From Actinomycetes bacterium (GTDB taxonomy: Bacteria > Actinomycetota > Acidimicrobiia > Acidimicrobiales > RAAP-2), in contig JAJYQJ010000020.1 of the NCBI GenBank assembly GCA_021794655.1, positions 1-51,051 on the forward strand: a stretch of 51,051 nucleotides of DNA. The letters run 5' to 3'. Within the stretch, counting starts at the first letter, position 1. Every line of letters starts with the position of its first letter. Made by a program: the position numbers and the translations under genes. Shown here piece by piece: positions 18,185-27,214 of this stretch. The notes under the pieces were generated by a model. The model was not told where the DNA came from, made no database searches, and worked only from the letters and a program-made list of their open reading frames with translations.

Positions 18185-18208
18185 CGTCTTCGCCCTAGGT
18201 GGAAGACG
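18185..18208. promoter_or_regulatory. Inverted repeat just upstream of pilMN
   Basis: CGTCTTC at 18185-18191 and GAAGACG at 18202-18208 form a perfect 7-base inverted repeat around a CCTAGG core, ending 16 bases before the pilMN start codon. It could be an operator or a leader hairpin that overlaps the ribosome binding site region. No regulator is assigned. Confidence 0.4.
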
Positions 18209-18224
18209 GGGGTAAGATAACCGC

Positions 18225-19931
18225 ATGGCACAACGGATTGTCGGACTTGATATTGGAACTAGCGCGATTAGGGCGGTAGAGCTCACCGTTAATCCGGGTA
18301 GCCCTCCGACTATGGAAACCTTTGGGCAGGTCGGGCTACCTGTTGGGACAGTTGTCGACGGTGAGATAAGAGACAGGTCCGGCGTAGCGCGTGCAATCCG
18401 GCGTCTCTGGAGCGAAGGCGGGTTCAGCGAGAAGAAGGTGAACATTGGTATCGCTGGGCTAAGAGCGATCACCCGTGAGATAGACATGCCGGACTTGCCT
18501 CTTGGCGAGCTGAACGAGGCAGTCAAGTTCCAGGCTGATGAGGTAATCCCCTTCCCGATAGAGCAGACCGCGATCTCGTCGAAGGTGATCGCGCGATACA
18601 ACAACGCTGAGGGCAACGAAACACTTCGAGTGCTTGTCGCTGCCGCTCATCGAGACTTAGTCGACTCAGTTGTGGCAACCGCCCAGGAGGCAGGACTCAA
18701 TCCCGTCGGAGTGGATCTGAACACTGCCGCCTTGGTGAGGGCGCTTCATGACCCCAGTTTTACGGGTGGCCCAGAGGCGATCGTGTCTGTCGGGGCAGGC
18801 CTCACACTCGTCGTCGTCCACGACGCTGGTGTCCTCCAGTTTGTTAGAACAATTGACATCGCAGGAGAGTCGATCACTAAGTCACTCGCTAGCGCCCTCG
18901 ACCTGCCACTTCCCGACGCTGAAGCTCTTAAACGCCGGCTCGGAGAGCCTGGCCCTGCGGACACACGGGCCCTACACGCTGTCGAGCAGTCGGTGGACGA
19001 CTTGGCTGGTGAAATACGAAACTCGATCCGATTTTTCTCATCGCTTCCCGGGAGGAGCCCGGTCGCTCGTGTCCTCGTCACGGGAGCTGCCGCAAGAACG
19101 GTCGGGTTCCTGGCAAAACTCCAGAGCGAACTGGAGATCCCAATCCAGCCTGCGTCCCCCTTGTCCATGGTGGACATAAGCCGACTGTCCTTGGCGCCCG
19201 AGGAGGCGGCCGCAATAAATCCAACTCTCGCCGTGCCGGTGGGGCTGGCGCTGCCAGACCCAGAAGGTCAAGCGTTTAACCTTATCCCGCCGGAAATTGC
19301 GCGGGCAGTGGAGGAAAAACGAATACGTCAGTTGCTGATTTTGGCGGCCGCAGTTGTGATTGTCGTCTTGGTGGTCCTGTCCGTATTAAAAGTTCTCGAC
19401 GTAAACAGTGCAAAGAGCCAAGTCACAACCATTGCAAACCAGAATTCATACATCCAAAATGTTGAGATACCTAAGTACAACAAGGCCGTACAGCTACAGA
19501 ATCAAGTTAAGGCCGAGGAAGCCAACTTTGCACCTACAGTTGCAAATGAGGTGGACTGGCTCGTCGTGTTCAACCAGTTGGGCCAGTACACGAGGCCCAA
19601 CGCGACAATGGCCAGCTTATCTCTGACGTCAACGCCTCCAACGGCCGCTAGCAGTGCAACCCCGGCAACTAAACCTGCACCAGGTCCAGGCGGCGTCCCG
19701 GCGCCGTCTGACATACTGGGTCAGGTCACTGCCAGCACGATCACAGTTCCAACCTATCCAGACGTCACCACCTGGGGGATATCTATGGCCAACTCACCCG
19801 TGCTACTGAACGTCCTGCCAACGTCAGCACTTACAAACTCAAATGGAACTGTCACATTCTCAGCGGCAATGGAAATCGGAGGAGACGCTCACAGCCAACG
19901 CTTGAGCCTATTTAACCAGGTGGTGCCATGA
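18225..19931 (+). CDS. pilMN: PilM-PilN fusion protein of the type IV pilus alignment complex
   Basis: PilM is an actin-like cytoplasmic ATP-binding protein; PilN is a membrane protein whose N-terminal INLLP peptide docks into PilM. Here one 568-residue chain carries both. Residues 1-340 are PilM, with the ATPase start VGLDIGTSAIRAVEL, the VKFQADEVIPFPIEQ block and VLVTGAAARTVGFLAKL. Residues 351-357 (FNLIPPE) are the PilN docking peptide, followed by a membrane helix at about 369-391, a coiled coil (about 393-435) and a periplasm-side-type PilN domain with a Pro/Ala-rich insert near 480-500. There is no stop or frameshift at the junction. The stop overlaps the pilO start by 4 bases. Confidence 0.92.
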   Translation: MAQRIVGLDIGTSAIRAVELTVNPGSPPTMETFGQVGLPVGTVVDGEIRDRSGVARAIRRLWSEGGFSEKKVNIGIAGLRAITREIDMPDLPLGELNEAVKFQADEVIPFPIEQTAISSKVIARYNNAEGNETLRVLVAAAHRDLVDSVVATAQEAGLNPVGVDLNTAALVRALHDPSFTGGPEAIVSVGAGLTLVVVHDAGVLQFVRTIDIAGESITKSLASALDLPLPDAEALKRRLGEPGPADTRALHAVEQSVDDLAGEIRNSIRFFSSLPGRSPVARVLVTGAAARTVGFLAKLQSELEIPIQPASPLSMVDISRLSLAPEEAAAINPTLAVPVGLALPDPEGQAFNLIPPEIARAVEEKRIRQLLILAAAVVIVVLVVLSVLKVLDVNSAKSQVTTIANQNSYIQNVEIPKYNKAVQLQNQVKAEEANFAPTVANEVDWLVVFNQLGQYTRPNATMASLSLTSTPPTAASSATPATKPAPGPGGVPAPSDILGQVTASTITVPTYPDVTTWGISMANSPVLLNVLPTSALTNSNGTVTFSAAMEIGGDAHSQRLSLFNQVVP

Positions 19932-20545
19932 GTAGTGAGTCCGGCTCAATGAGTTCTTTGACAGATGTAGTTAGAAAACCCGTCGTCATGATTTCGATCA
20001 TAGCGGTAGTGGTCATCGTCGCGATCTGGCTTTTCGCTTTCTACATGCCGGAAAATAACAAGATATCGAAGTACAACTCCCAGGTGTCGACTCTTCAAGC
20101 AAAGCAGGCTTCGCTCAACGCAGAGCTGACGCAACTCAAGACAACACAGGCCCATACGCCGCTTCTAAACGCTATGCAAACGCAGTTTGCAACGTTGATA
20201 CCACCGAGTGCTGATATCTATGTATACAATCTTCAGTTCGACAACATAGCTAAGTTGAATGGAATTAGTCCACAGTCCATCGACCTGGGCGTAGGAGCTA
20301 CCACCTCTGCGCCTGCTGCGACGAAGGCAGCTTACGAAACTATCCCTATAACTGTTTCAACAAAGGCCACCTACGACCAGGTGCTTGGCTTGATAAAGTC
20401 CATTTACGGACTCCCACGTCTCACAACAATTAACAGCATTACGCTGAGCGGCGGCGGGGTTAACACGAATCGCGCCACACTGTTATCCGTATCACTAAGT
20501 ATGTCAATCTTCACCACGGGCACACTACCCGCTGCTAACGGTTAA
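19928..20545 (+). CDS. pilO: Type IV pilus alignment protein PilO
   Basis: PilO pairs with PilN through coiled coils and ferredoxin-like domains and links the motor to the pilus. The 205 residues show a short cytoplasmic tail, one membrane helix (about 18-41) and a coiled coil (NNKISKYNSQVSTLQAKQ onward, to about 78). The rest is a PilO-type domain ending in repeated beta-alpha segments (ETIPITVSTKATYDQVLGLI). The ATG overlaps the pilMN stop (ATGA), so the two proteins are probably made in a fixed ratio. Confidence 0.9.
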   Translation: MSSESGSMSSLTDVVRKPVVMISIIAVVVIVAIWLFAFYMPENNKISKYNSQVSTLQAKQASLNAELTQLKTTQAHTPLLNAMQTQFATLIPPSADIYVYNLQFDNIAKLNGISPQSIDLGVGATTSAPAATKAAYETIPITVSTKATYDQVLGLIKSIYGLPRLTTINSITLSGGGVNTNRATLLSVSLSMSIFTTGTLPAANG

Positions 20546-20548
20546 GAA

Positions 20549-20839
20549 ATGAGGGGCATGAAATATCACAACCGACGTAGAAGCAAGTTAGTGCGTCTTA
20601 TCACCTTAGCGGCATCAACACTTGCATTATCTTTCCTTGCAAGTGCTTGTGGCGGGGCATCATCGAGCCCCACCACAACTACACCGACAACTCAAGCTGC
20701 TTCCGTACCTACCTCGACTCCAGCTACCACCCCTGGCAAGACTGCGCCTGTGGTAGTAGTCCCAGCTTGTGGCGCTACTCGAGACCCTCTTGACCCTACC
20801 GGAGCGCCTCCACCTGCTGGGTCTCCCGAAATCTGCTGA
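20549..20839 (+). CDS. Small Thr/Pro-rich lipoprotein in the position of PilP
   Basis: The 96-residue product has a basic N-terminus, a hydrophobic signal (LITLAASTLALSFLA) and a lipobox ending at Cys34 (ASACGG). A mature chain of Thr/Pro/Ala-rich sequence follows, with two further cysteines near the end. It starts 3 bases after pilO; ATG 20561 is an alternative start. In pilMNOP operons of two-membrane bacteria the next gene is the lipoprotein PilP, which contacts the secretin. This protein shares position and lipid anchor with PilP but no recognisable domain, and no secretin gene is present. Its 3' end overlaps the convergent gene by 44 bases. Confidence 0.7.
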   Translation: MRGMKYHNRRRSKLVRLITLAASTLALSFLASACGGASSSPTTTTPTTQAASVPTSTPATTPGKTAPVVVVPACGATRDPLDPTGAPPPAGSPEIC

Positions 20840-22184
20840 GCTTTGCTTCCAGCCGGGTCGCTCGCTCTGCCAACTTGTCGTTGCGTTGACGCGTAGTAGG
20901 TTTTGACAGTGCGAGGGCAGTACTCAACAGCCCGACAACTGGCAACCACCACTCCCACGGGCCAGTATAGCGATAGCTGTACACGCTGGCAGAGCTGATG
21001 GCTGCCAAGGTAACTCCTATTCGCCACCAGCTACGATTCGAAGCAACCGCCAAGAGGATCAGCGCGACAGGTGGCCATAGGTAGTAGGGGTCCATTACCG
21101 ACTCGAAGTAACACCGAGCGCTCAACGAAACTGCGATCCACCAGACGACTCCCAAAGGATCTGGTTTGGCTCGGTAGACCCAGAGCCCTATCGCGACACA
21201 CACCACAAGTGCCAACACTCGCCCTGGACCCGCTGCCACAGATTCCGTGAATGTTCTTGTAATCATGTCGCCGTGGACCTGCACCCCAGCACCCAACCAC
21301 CCGACAGACCCTGTCGATCTCGTTACCTGCCGATGAGCAGGAACCAAGACCGGTGCTAGTGAAATCCACGGAGTTGGGTGATCAATTGTTGGAAAATTAG
21401 GCTGTACGAAAAGAGAGCGTGAGGTAGCCTTCCAACTCTGGATCAAGGGAATTGCCAACAGCGTCAGAGAAGGCGCTGCCCCTTGCACAATCATCTTCAA
21501 CCAACGTCTCGAGGGGGCAGTAGCTAAGAGCACGGGCAGCATCAGTAGCACGAGCGGCTGAAAGAGCACGCCGAACCCAAACAGCCATCCGCACCATCTC
21601 CATCGCCTTTCCAAGGCTTCCATCAATGCATAAACTGCAAACGCAACAGCGATAGCATCCTCTGGATGTCCCCAAATAACCAACAGAGGCCAAAGCGCAG
21701 CAGCTTCGAGAACCGACAATACTGCCCTTCTGGCAGTAGAGAGCCGCATGACCTCAGCAAGTGAGTCGAGTGCAAACAAGACAATCGTTCCAGCTCCCAT
21801 TTCAGCTGGACCGAGTATAAGCCACGCTGTTGGGTGAACAAGCACGATGGGCGGTACGCTCGCGGTGAGGCCAAGAGAACCCGCCAGTATCGTCACTGGC
21901 GCCAATAGCACCGCAATGCCAGGAAAGGTAACCAGTCCCGTACCGCCCGAGTAGATATCCCCAATGTCACCCCACCCGACGTACTGAGCAGACCTGAACG
22001 TTCCCCAAATGTCGCCAGGAACTATCCACACAGTACTATGGTAAACAGTATTACCAGCGACAACGCTGTATGTCATTCCGGAAGCTACGAGCAAGAGTGC
22101 GGACAGTATCACCCACTTTCGCCGAGCGATCCAACGTCTCTTGGGGTAAACGATTGGACTCTGTAGCTCCTCGTTCGTGTCCAC
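20796..22184 (-). CDS. Polytopic membrane protein, GT87/DUF2029-like glycosyltransferase candidate
   Basis: The 462 residues contain about ten membrane helices and end in a charged coiled coil (RNDKLAERATRLEAKLSRF). The arrangement, with an early extracytoplasmic loop holding acidic residues (IVPGDIWGTFRSAQYVGWGDIGDIYSGG) and short aromatic-rich loops, resembles polyprenyl-phosphate-sugar glycosyltransferases of the GT87/GT-C kind; this is a fold-level guess. The start GTG 22184 has GGAGGA 5-6 bases upstream. It follows pilA on the same strand, beyond a strong hairpin. Pilin glycosylation would fit the context but is not shown. Confidence 0.6.
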   Translation of the reverse strand: MDTNEELQSPIVYPKRRWIARRKWVILSALLLVASGMTYSVVAGNTVYHSTVWIVPGDIWGTFRSAQYVGWGDIGDIYSGGTGLVTFPGIAVLLAPVTILAGSLGLTASVPPIVLVHPTAWLILGPAEMGAGTIVLFALDSLAEVMRLSTARRAVLSVLEAAALWPLLVIWGHPEDAIAVAFAVYALMEALERRWRWCGWLFGFGVLFQPLVLLMLPVLLATAPSRRWLKMIVQGAAPSLTLLAIPLIQSWKATSRSLFVQPNFPTIDHPTPWISLAPVLVPAHRQVTRSTGSVGWLGAGVQVHGDMITRTFTESVAAGPGRVLALVVCVAIGLWVYRAKPDPLGVVWWIAVSLSARCYFESVMDPYYLWPPVALILLAVASNRSWWRIGVTLAAISSASVYSYRYTGPWEWWLPVVGLLSTALALSKPTTRQRNDKLAERATRLEAKLSRFRETQQVEALR

Positions 22185-22208
22185 AAAAATTCCTCCGATC
22201 CGCGACGC

Positions 22209-22237
22209 GAGAGTGGGGCCCCGTGGGCCCCACTCTC
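22209..22237 (-). terminator. Perfect 13-bp hairpin after pilA
   Basis: GAGAGTGGGGCCC (22209-22221) and its exact complement (22225-22237) flank a 3-base loop. It lies 62 bases after the pilA stop and 24 bases ahead of the GTG of the next gene on the same strand. No T-run follows in either direction, so it is not a classical intrinsic terminator. It may stabilise the pilA 3' end or partly block read-through, giving much more pilin than the downstream protein. Confidence 0.65.
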
Positions 22238-22299
22238 TGATCTGATCTCTCCCTCTAAGTCAAGGAAGATCAAATGTTGCAGCTGTCACAGCTACCAGA

Positions 22300-22896
22300 C
22301 TATGGACCAGCCGGGTACGAAGGTTGCCACCCACTACCCCCACTAAGAGTTCCCGCCTTGCAGCCAGAAGAAGTTCCCACAGTTGCTGCGTAGCTGGTAC
22401 CCAACGGCACACTGAATGTATTCGTGGAACTAATCGCACTTGCCAACCACCAACATGTGTAAGCGTTCTTCGATTGGTCAGCCAGTACTAGCGTATTCCC
22501 ATTCGAACCGATGGCAACGGATATTAGGTTCAAGTTGGCGTTTGAAGCCGAACCAGTCGTGAACGTCAACTCGGGTTCTTGGCTGATAAGGGCACTCAGA
22601 AGGCCCGTAGCCGGGGCTGCTGGGCTATACGTGCTGCCATTGTTTGCGTAGAACGCCTTTGCCGAGGTAAACGCGGTAGTCAAGTTCGACTGCGCCGCCC
22701 TGTCCTGAGCTCCACCCTGAACTCCGAGAAACGTCGGAATCGCGATAGCTAGCAAAATCGCCATAATCAACAAGACGACCATCAGCTCAATGAGGGTGAA
22801 ACCTGACTCAGCTCCCTCTTCCTCTGACGCGTTCGCCCTCTTACCCAGTGCCTCACGCAACACTCTGAGAACACCGGAACTTCTCGTGGTTTCCAT
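22300..22896 (-). CDS. pilA: Type IV major pilin-like protein
   Basis: The pre-protein has the class III signal: Gly32 then FTLIELMVVLLIMAILLAIAIPTFLG, with Glu at position +5 (Glu37) needed for assembly, and the hydrophobic spine helix. The leader of 32 residues is long and ends in an acidic stretch (EEEGAESG), unlike the short basic leaders of Gram-negative type IVa pilins. The mature part of 166 residues is Ser/Thr/Asn-rich with two cysteines (CWWL near 155 and SGCKAG near 184) that could form the C-terminal disulfide loop. The start ATG 22896 has GGGGGA about 8 bases upstream. It is most likely the structural subunit of this cluster; minor pilins are not in the window. Confidence 0.93.
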   Translation of the reverse strand: METTRSSGVLRVLREALGKRANASEEEGAESGFTLIELMVVLLIMAILLAIAIPTFLGVQGGAQDRAAQSNLTTAFTSAKAFYANNGSTYSPAAPATGLLSALISQEPELTFTTGSASNANLNLISVAIGSNGNTLVLADQSKNAYTCWWLASAISSTNTFSVPLGTSYAATVGTSSGCKAGTLSGGSGWQPSYPAGP

Positions 22897-23261
22897 CTCT
22901 GGATCCCCCTTCCGGAACTAGTTTCCTATATTTCAATGATTGCGGCCTGTTTGGCCGCGTCGTTAACTTACTCCAAATGTGGACACCGTGCATGAGAAAC
23001 GTCTCATTTTTGAGTCCGTTAGCTATATCTAACCCTTCCGCAACCGCTATACGCCATTAACAATACGTCATCAATTGGCGGTCGGAGATATCGCATCGGA
23101 CCACGGCCTCGATTCCGGATCAAAAATCCACTACTCTGGGATCCGCCGGAGTCCTTCGACTCTGTCAACATCGCTTTCACCTGGTTAACTAGCGTGGAAG
23201 GATTTACTACTTATAATGGACTCAATACCTATATGGCGGAGCAGCCGGGGAGGGCAGCTTG
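22897..23261. promoter_or_regulatory. Divergent control region between pilA and the proline-rich gene
   Basis: The region is noncoding and visibly AT-rich. A perfect inverted repeat GCGGCC-TGTTT-GGCCGC (22942-22958) lies about 46 bases upstream of pilA, probably in its leader or promoter. On the plus strand TATAAT at 23212-23217 is a good -10 box for the proline-rich gene, about 45 bases before its start; a clear -35 box at the right spacing was not found. Confidence 0.5.
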
Positions 23262-24500
<1,239 letters not shown>

Positions 24501-24541
24501 TTTAGGCTAAGAAGAGGCCCGTACGCGAGTTGGCGTTCTCG

Positions 24542-25030
24542 TCATATGGCTGCGTCGCTCCGGCGCCACGCACCGGAGCGTCCGCCTGACTTTTCCCACA
24601 GCCTGACGTCTTCGATGCTCATCGTCCGATCGGCCGACTTGCACATGTCGTAGACGGTGAGAGCGGCGACCGTGCAGGCGGTCATCGCTTCCATCTCAAC
24701 TCCGGTCCGATCCACTGTCTCGACCTGGGTTTCTACTTCCACGTAGTCGTCGCCTATCGAGAAATTGATAGATACCGAGCCGACGAGCAGGGGGTGACAC
24801 ATCGGGATGAGCTCAGAGGTGCGCTTCGCCGCTTGAATTCCGGCGATCCTCGCAGTAGCGAGGACGTCTCCTTTGGTAATTGCGTTGCTTGCGACCTTGG
24901 CCGTCGTCTCTGGAAGCATGACGACCCGGCAGCGGGCGGAGGCTCGCCTGTGCGTTGGCTCCCGCGGCGTGATATCCGCCATTCGAGCGCCCCCCAGTGG
25001 GTCGAGATGGGCCAAACTCCTGTCAGTCAC
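24542..25030 (-). CDS. moaC: Cyclic pyranopterin monophosphate synthase MoaC
   Basis: MoaC makes cyclic pyranopterin monophosphate, with MoaA, in molybdenum cofactor synthesis. The 162-residue protein matches the family along its whole length: MADITPREPT, KGDVLATARIAGIQAAKRT, LIPMCHPLLVGSVSINF, DRTGVEMEAMTACTVAALTVYDMCKS and WEKSGGRSG. The start is GTG 25030; ATG at codon 17 is an alternative. No other moa or moe gene is present. A CIRCE operator lies 60-86 bases upstream, but it more likely serves the gene on the other strand. Confidence 0.95.
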   Translation of the reverse strand: MTDRSLAHLDPLGGARMADITPREPTHRRASARCRVVMLPETTAKVASNAITKGDVLATARIAGIQAAKRTSELIPMCHPLLVGSVSINFSIGDDYVEVETQVETVDRTGVEMEAMTACTVAALTVYDMCKSADRTMSIEDVRLWEKSGGRSGAWRRSDAAI

Positions 25031-25089
25031 GTGCCCAGTCTACGGCCAAACGGCGCCGCTGGACTAACCGAGGGAAAGACGCTGTAGAC

Positions 25090-25116
25090 TTAGCACTCGA
25101 CAAGGCTGAGTGCCAA
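25090..25116. promoter_or_regulatory. CIRCE element (HrcA repressor operator)
   Basis: TTAGCACTC, nine bases, then GAGTGCCAA. This matches the CIRCE consensus (TTAGCACTC-N9-GAGTGCTAA) at 17 of 18 positions. HrcA binds CIRCE and represses heat-shock genes such as groES until unfolded protein titrates it. It lies 200 bases upstream of the fmdB/Ruc-like gene and 60 bases upstream of divergent moaC. In Mycobacterium tuberculosis the Ruc gene (Rv0991c) belongs to the HrcA regulon, so control of the plus-strand gene is the more likely reading. Confidence 0.88.
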
Positions 25117-25161
25117 TCACCGGTACCGGCTTTACCCGGGCTGGAGCGGGCACGACGCGAC

Positions 25162-25193
25162 GAGGAATACCTCTGTGACCAGCGATATTCCTC
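25162..25193. promoter_or_regulatory. Inverted repeat between CIRCE and 14-bp repeats
   Basis: GAGGAATA (25162-25169) and its exact complement TATTCCTC (25186-25193), separated by 16 bases. It may form a leader hairpin or be a second operator ahead of the fmdB-like gene. Confidence 0.4.
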
Positions 25194-25201
25194 AAGCGAC
25201 G

Positions 25202-25285
25202 GAACCTGGGAAGTCTAAACTGGGGAGTCGAGCCCGGGAACTCGAGCCTGCGAACTCGAACCCGGGAAGTGGAAACCGGGACCCG
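25202..25285. repeat. Six degenerate 14-bp tandem repeats upstream of fmdB-like gene
   Basis: Six contiguous 14-base units, with approximate consensus GAACCCGGGAACTC, run from 25202 to 25285 and end 30 bases before the start codon. The units differ by a few bases each. A 14-base period cannot encode a simple peptide repeat, and the place suggests a leader RNA or binding-site array rather than coding sequence. Confidence 0.75.
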
Positions 25286-25315
25286 GTGCGACGAAGAAGG
25301 ATGAGGAGCTGATAT

Positions 25316-25780
25316 ATGCCGACATACGAGTACGCGTGCACTACGTGTGGACATCACCTCGACGCGGTCCAGTCGTTCTCGGACGACCCGCTTACGACGT
25401 GCGAGCTGTGCGGGGGGAAGCTGCGCAAGGTTTTCGGGACTGTCGGGATCGTACTGAAAGGCAGCGGGTTCTACAAGACCGACAGCCGAGCGGCGTCGGA
25501 GTCGGCGAAGAAACGCCGGGATAAGGGCGTAGAGGCCGACGGCGTCGGAGGGACGAAGACCCCCGAAGGCACGTCAAACGCCGAGGCGGGAGCGGGATCG
25601 ACGCCTGGAGCGAAGCCGTCGGATGGATCAGGCCGAGACGGCGGGACGGGCAACGACGCTAAACCCTTAGGGCCCCAATCCTCGAGTACGAAGAGTTCGG
25701 GCTCATCAGGGACGTCGGGGACGAGCGAGACCAAGGGGACCAAGAGTCCGGCTCCTTCAGGAGCTTCGACGGGGTCCTGA
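25316..25780 (+). CDS. FmdB-family zinc-ribbon protein, Ruc (Rv0991c)-like redox-regulated chaperone candidate
   Basis: Residues 1-60 are the FmdB zinc ribbon: MPTYEYACTTCGHHLDAVQ with two CxxC pairs (CTTC and CELC), then GSGFYKTDSR. The remaining 90 residues are Gly/Ser/Thr/Pro-rich and disordered looking. This layout matches mycobacterial Rv0991c (Ruc), which loses zinc and forms disulfides on oxidation and then holds unfolded proteins with Hsp70/Hsp100. The CIRCE site upstream supports a heat-shock role. ATG 25316 has AGGAG 7 bases upstream. The last 24 bases overlap the end of the convergent pmbA gene. Confidence 0.8.
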   Translation: MPTYEYACTTCGHHLDAVQSFSDDPLTTCELCGGKLRKVFGTVGIVLKGSGFYKTDSRAASESAKKRRDKGVEADGVGGTKTPEGTSNAEAGAGSTPGAKPSDGSGRDGGTGNDAKPLGPQSSSTKSSGSSGTSGTSETKGTKSPAPSGASTGS

Positions 25781-27214
25781 GCCGCACCCGACCCGCCCAC
25801 CCGGCCCGCGCGTCCTGAGCGGGTCCAAACGAACTGGCCAGTCGCCTCCGACCTGCATATCTGATACTGCGAGCGTCTGGCCCGCCGCGTTCCCCGGGAG
25901 CCACTCGACGTCGTTTCCGACGTGGAGCATCGAAAGGAGCATCTTTGGCAGCGTCGAGGCCACCGTCATCTCTCTCACGGGTTCCGCGAGCTCGCCGTCT
26001 CTGATCATCAGACCTTCGACTCCGACGGAGAAGTCTCCACTCACCGGGCTGACCCCGGAGTGGACGCCGGTGATCGACTGGACGTAGAGCCCGGAACCGA
26101 CCGCGGCCAAGATACCGGCCTGGTCGCTCGCGCCGGGTTCCATGAGCACCGCACGGCACCCCGCGCTCGGGGTCCCGGCGAATCCCGCCCTGACGGCGGA
26201 CCCGGTCGAGGCGACCCCCGCCCTCGCCGCGGAGACCGTGTCGTAGACGAAACCGGCGAGTACTCCTGAGACGATGAGCTCGTTACGACGGCTGGCGAGG
26301 CCCTCTCCGTCGTAAGGGGACGCGCCGTACGCGCGGGCGTCGGTCGGGTCGTCGACGAGGGTAACCGACGGGCACGCGACGCTCTCGCCGAGGCGTCCGG
26401 CGAGGAACGAGCGACCTTTCACAACCGCCTCCCCCGAGAGTGCTTCGGCGAGGACCGAGAGAAGGGTGGAGGAGACTCTCGGGTCGAAGACGACGGTGCA
26501 GCGCTTAGAGCCTCCCTTGACGGCTCCGAGCATCCGGGTGGCCCGGCACACGGCTTCCTCGCCGGCTCGAGCAGGGTCTAGATCGTCGAATCCCCGCCCG
26601 ACGCTGAACCCTGAACCGGTCTCTGACTCGTCGGAGTCACCTGCGATCGCAGAAACGGAGAGGTACGCGGACGTCCGCCTGCTCGCGGCCCTGATCCCCG
26701 CGGTCGACGCCAAGACGACCTCTACACTCGCGTCTCCGTAGTCAGCCGAGGTGACCTGGCGGATCCTGGGATCCGCGCTTCTGACCCGCCGCTCGAGGTC
26801 GAGCGCGAGAGCGATCTTCTCGTCGATCGCGACGTTGGACAACCCTGGGTCGAACAGGTCTAGCTCGACCGCCGACACGCCGTCTTTGGTGGCCAACTTC
26901 ATGAACGGATCAGGGGTCGTGAAGCGGGCGTTGTCCCTCGCCTCTTCAAGGGTGGACGCTACGACGACGTCGTCGAGGGAGCCCGCCCAGGCGAACCCCA
27001 ACCTCGCTCCGCCAGAGCCCCCGTTGCCAGAGTCCCCGTTTCCAGAGACGACCCTCACGCCGACACCTTCTGAGGTCGCCGACGAGAGCGACTCGATCTC
27101 ACCTTTGAAGACGCGGACCTCTGTGTCGTGACCCCTCGCTACGAAGACCTCGAGGTTCTCACCGGGCAGGGCGCGGCCGACGACGAGTGCGGCGATCTTG
27201 TCGAGGTCTTTCAC
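25757..27214 (-). CDS. pmbA: TldE/PmbA subunit of the TldD/TldE metalloprotease
   Basis: TldE pairs with TldD to degrade unfolded peptides and to mature some ribosomally made peptides. The 485 residues show the family pattern: LEVFVARGHDTEVRVFKGEIESL near the start, ARFTTPDPFMKLA, VVLASTAGIRAASRRTSAYLSV, CTVVFDPRVSSTLLSVLAEALSGEAV and a C-terminal GVEGLMIRDGELAEPVREMTVA. It lacks the HExxxH zinc motif, as expected for TldE. The start GTG 27214 overlaps the tldD stop (GTGA). A Gly/Ser/Asn-rich insert lies near residue 55-65. The extreme C-terminus overlaps fmdB tail to tail. Confidence 0.9.
   Translation of the reverse strand: MKDLDKIAALVVGRALPGENLEVFVARGHDTEVRVFKGEIESLSSATSEGVGVRVVSGNGDSGNGGSGGARLGFAWAGSLDDVVVASTLEEARDNARFTTPDPFMKLATKDGVSAVELDLFDPGLSNVAIDEKIALALDLERRVRSADPRIRQVTSADYGDASVEVVLASTAGIRAASRRTSAYLSVSAIAGDSDESETGSGFSVGRGFDDLDPARAGEEAVCRATRMLGAVKGGSKRCTVVFDPRVSSTLLSVLAEALSGEAVVKGRSFLAGRLGESVACPSVTLVDDPTDARAYGASPYDGEGLASRRNELIVSGVLAGFVYDTVSAARAGVASTGSAVRAGFAGTPSAGCRAVLMEPGASDQAGILAAVGSGLYVQSITGVHSGVSPVSGDFSVGVEGLMIRDGELAEPVREMTVASTLPKMLLSMLHVGNDVEWLPGNAAGQTLAVSDMQVGGDWPVRLDPLRTRGPGGRVGCGSGPRRSS

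Noticed and set aside
25202-25285. Possible CRISPR array
   Set aside because: Repeats are contiguous 14-base units without spacers and are degenerate.
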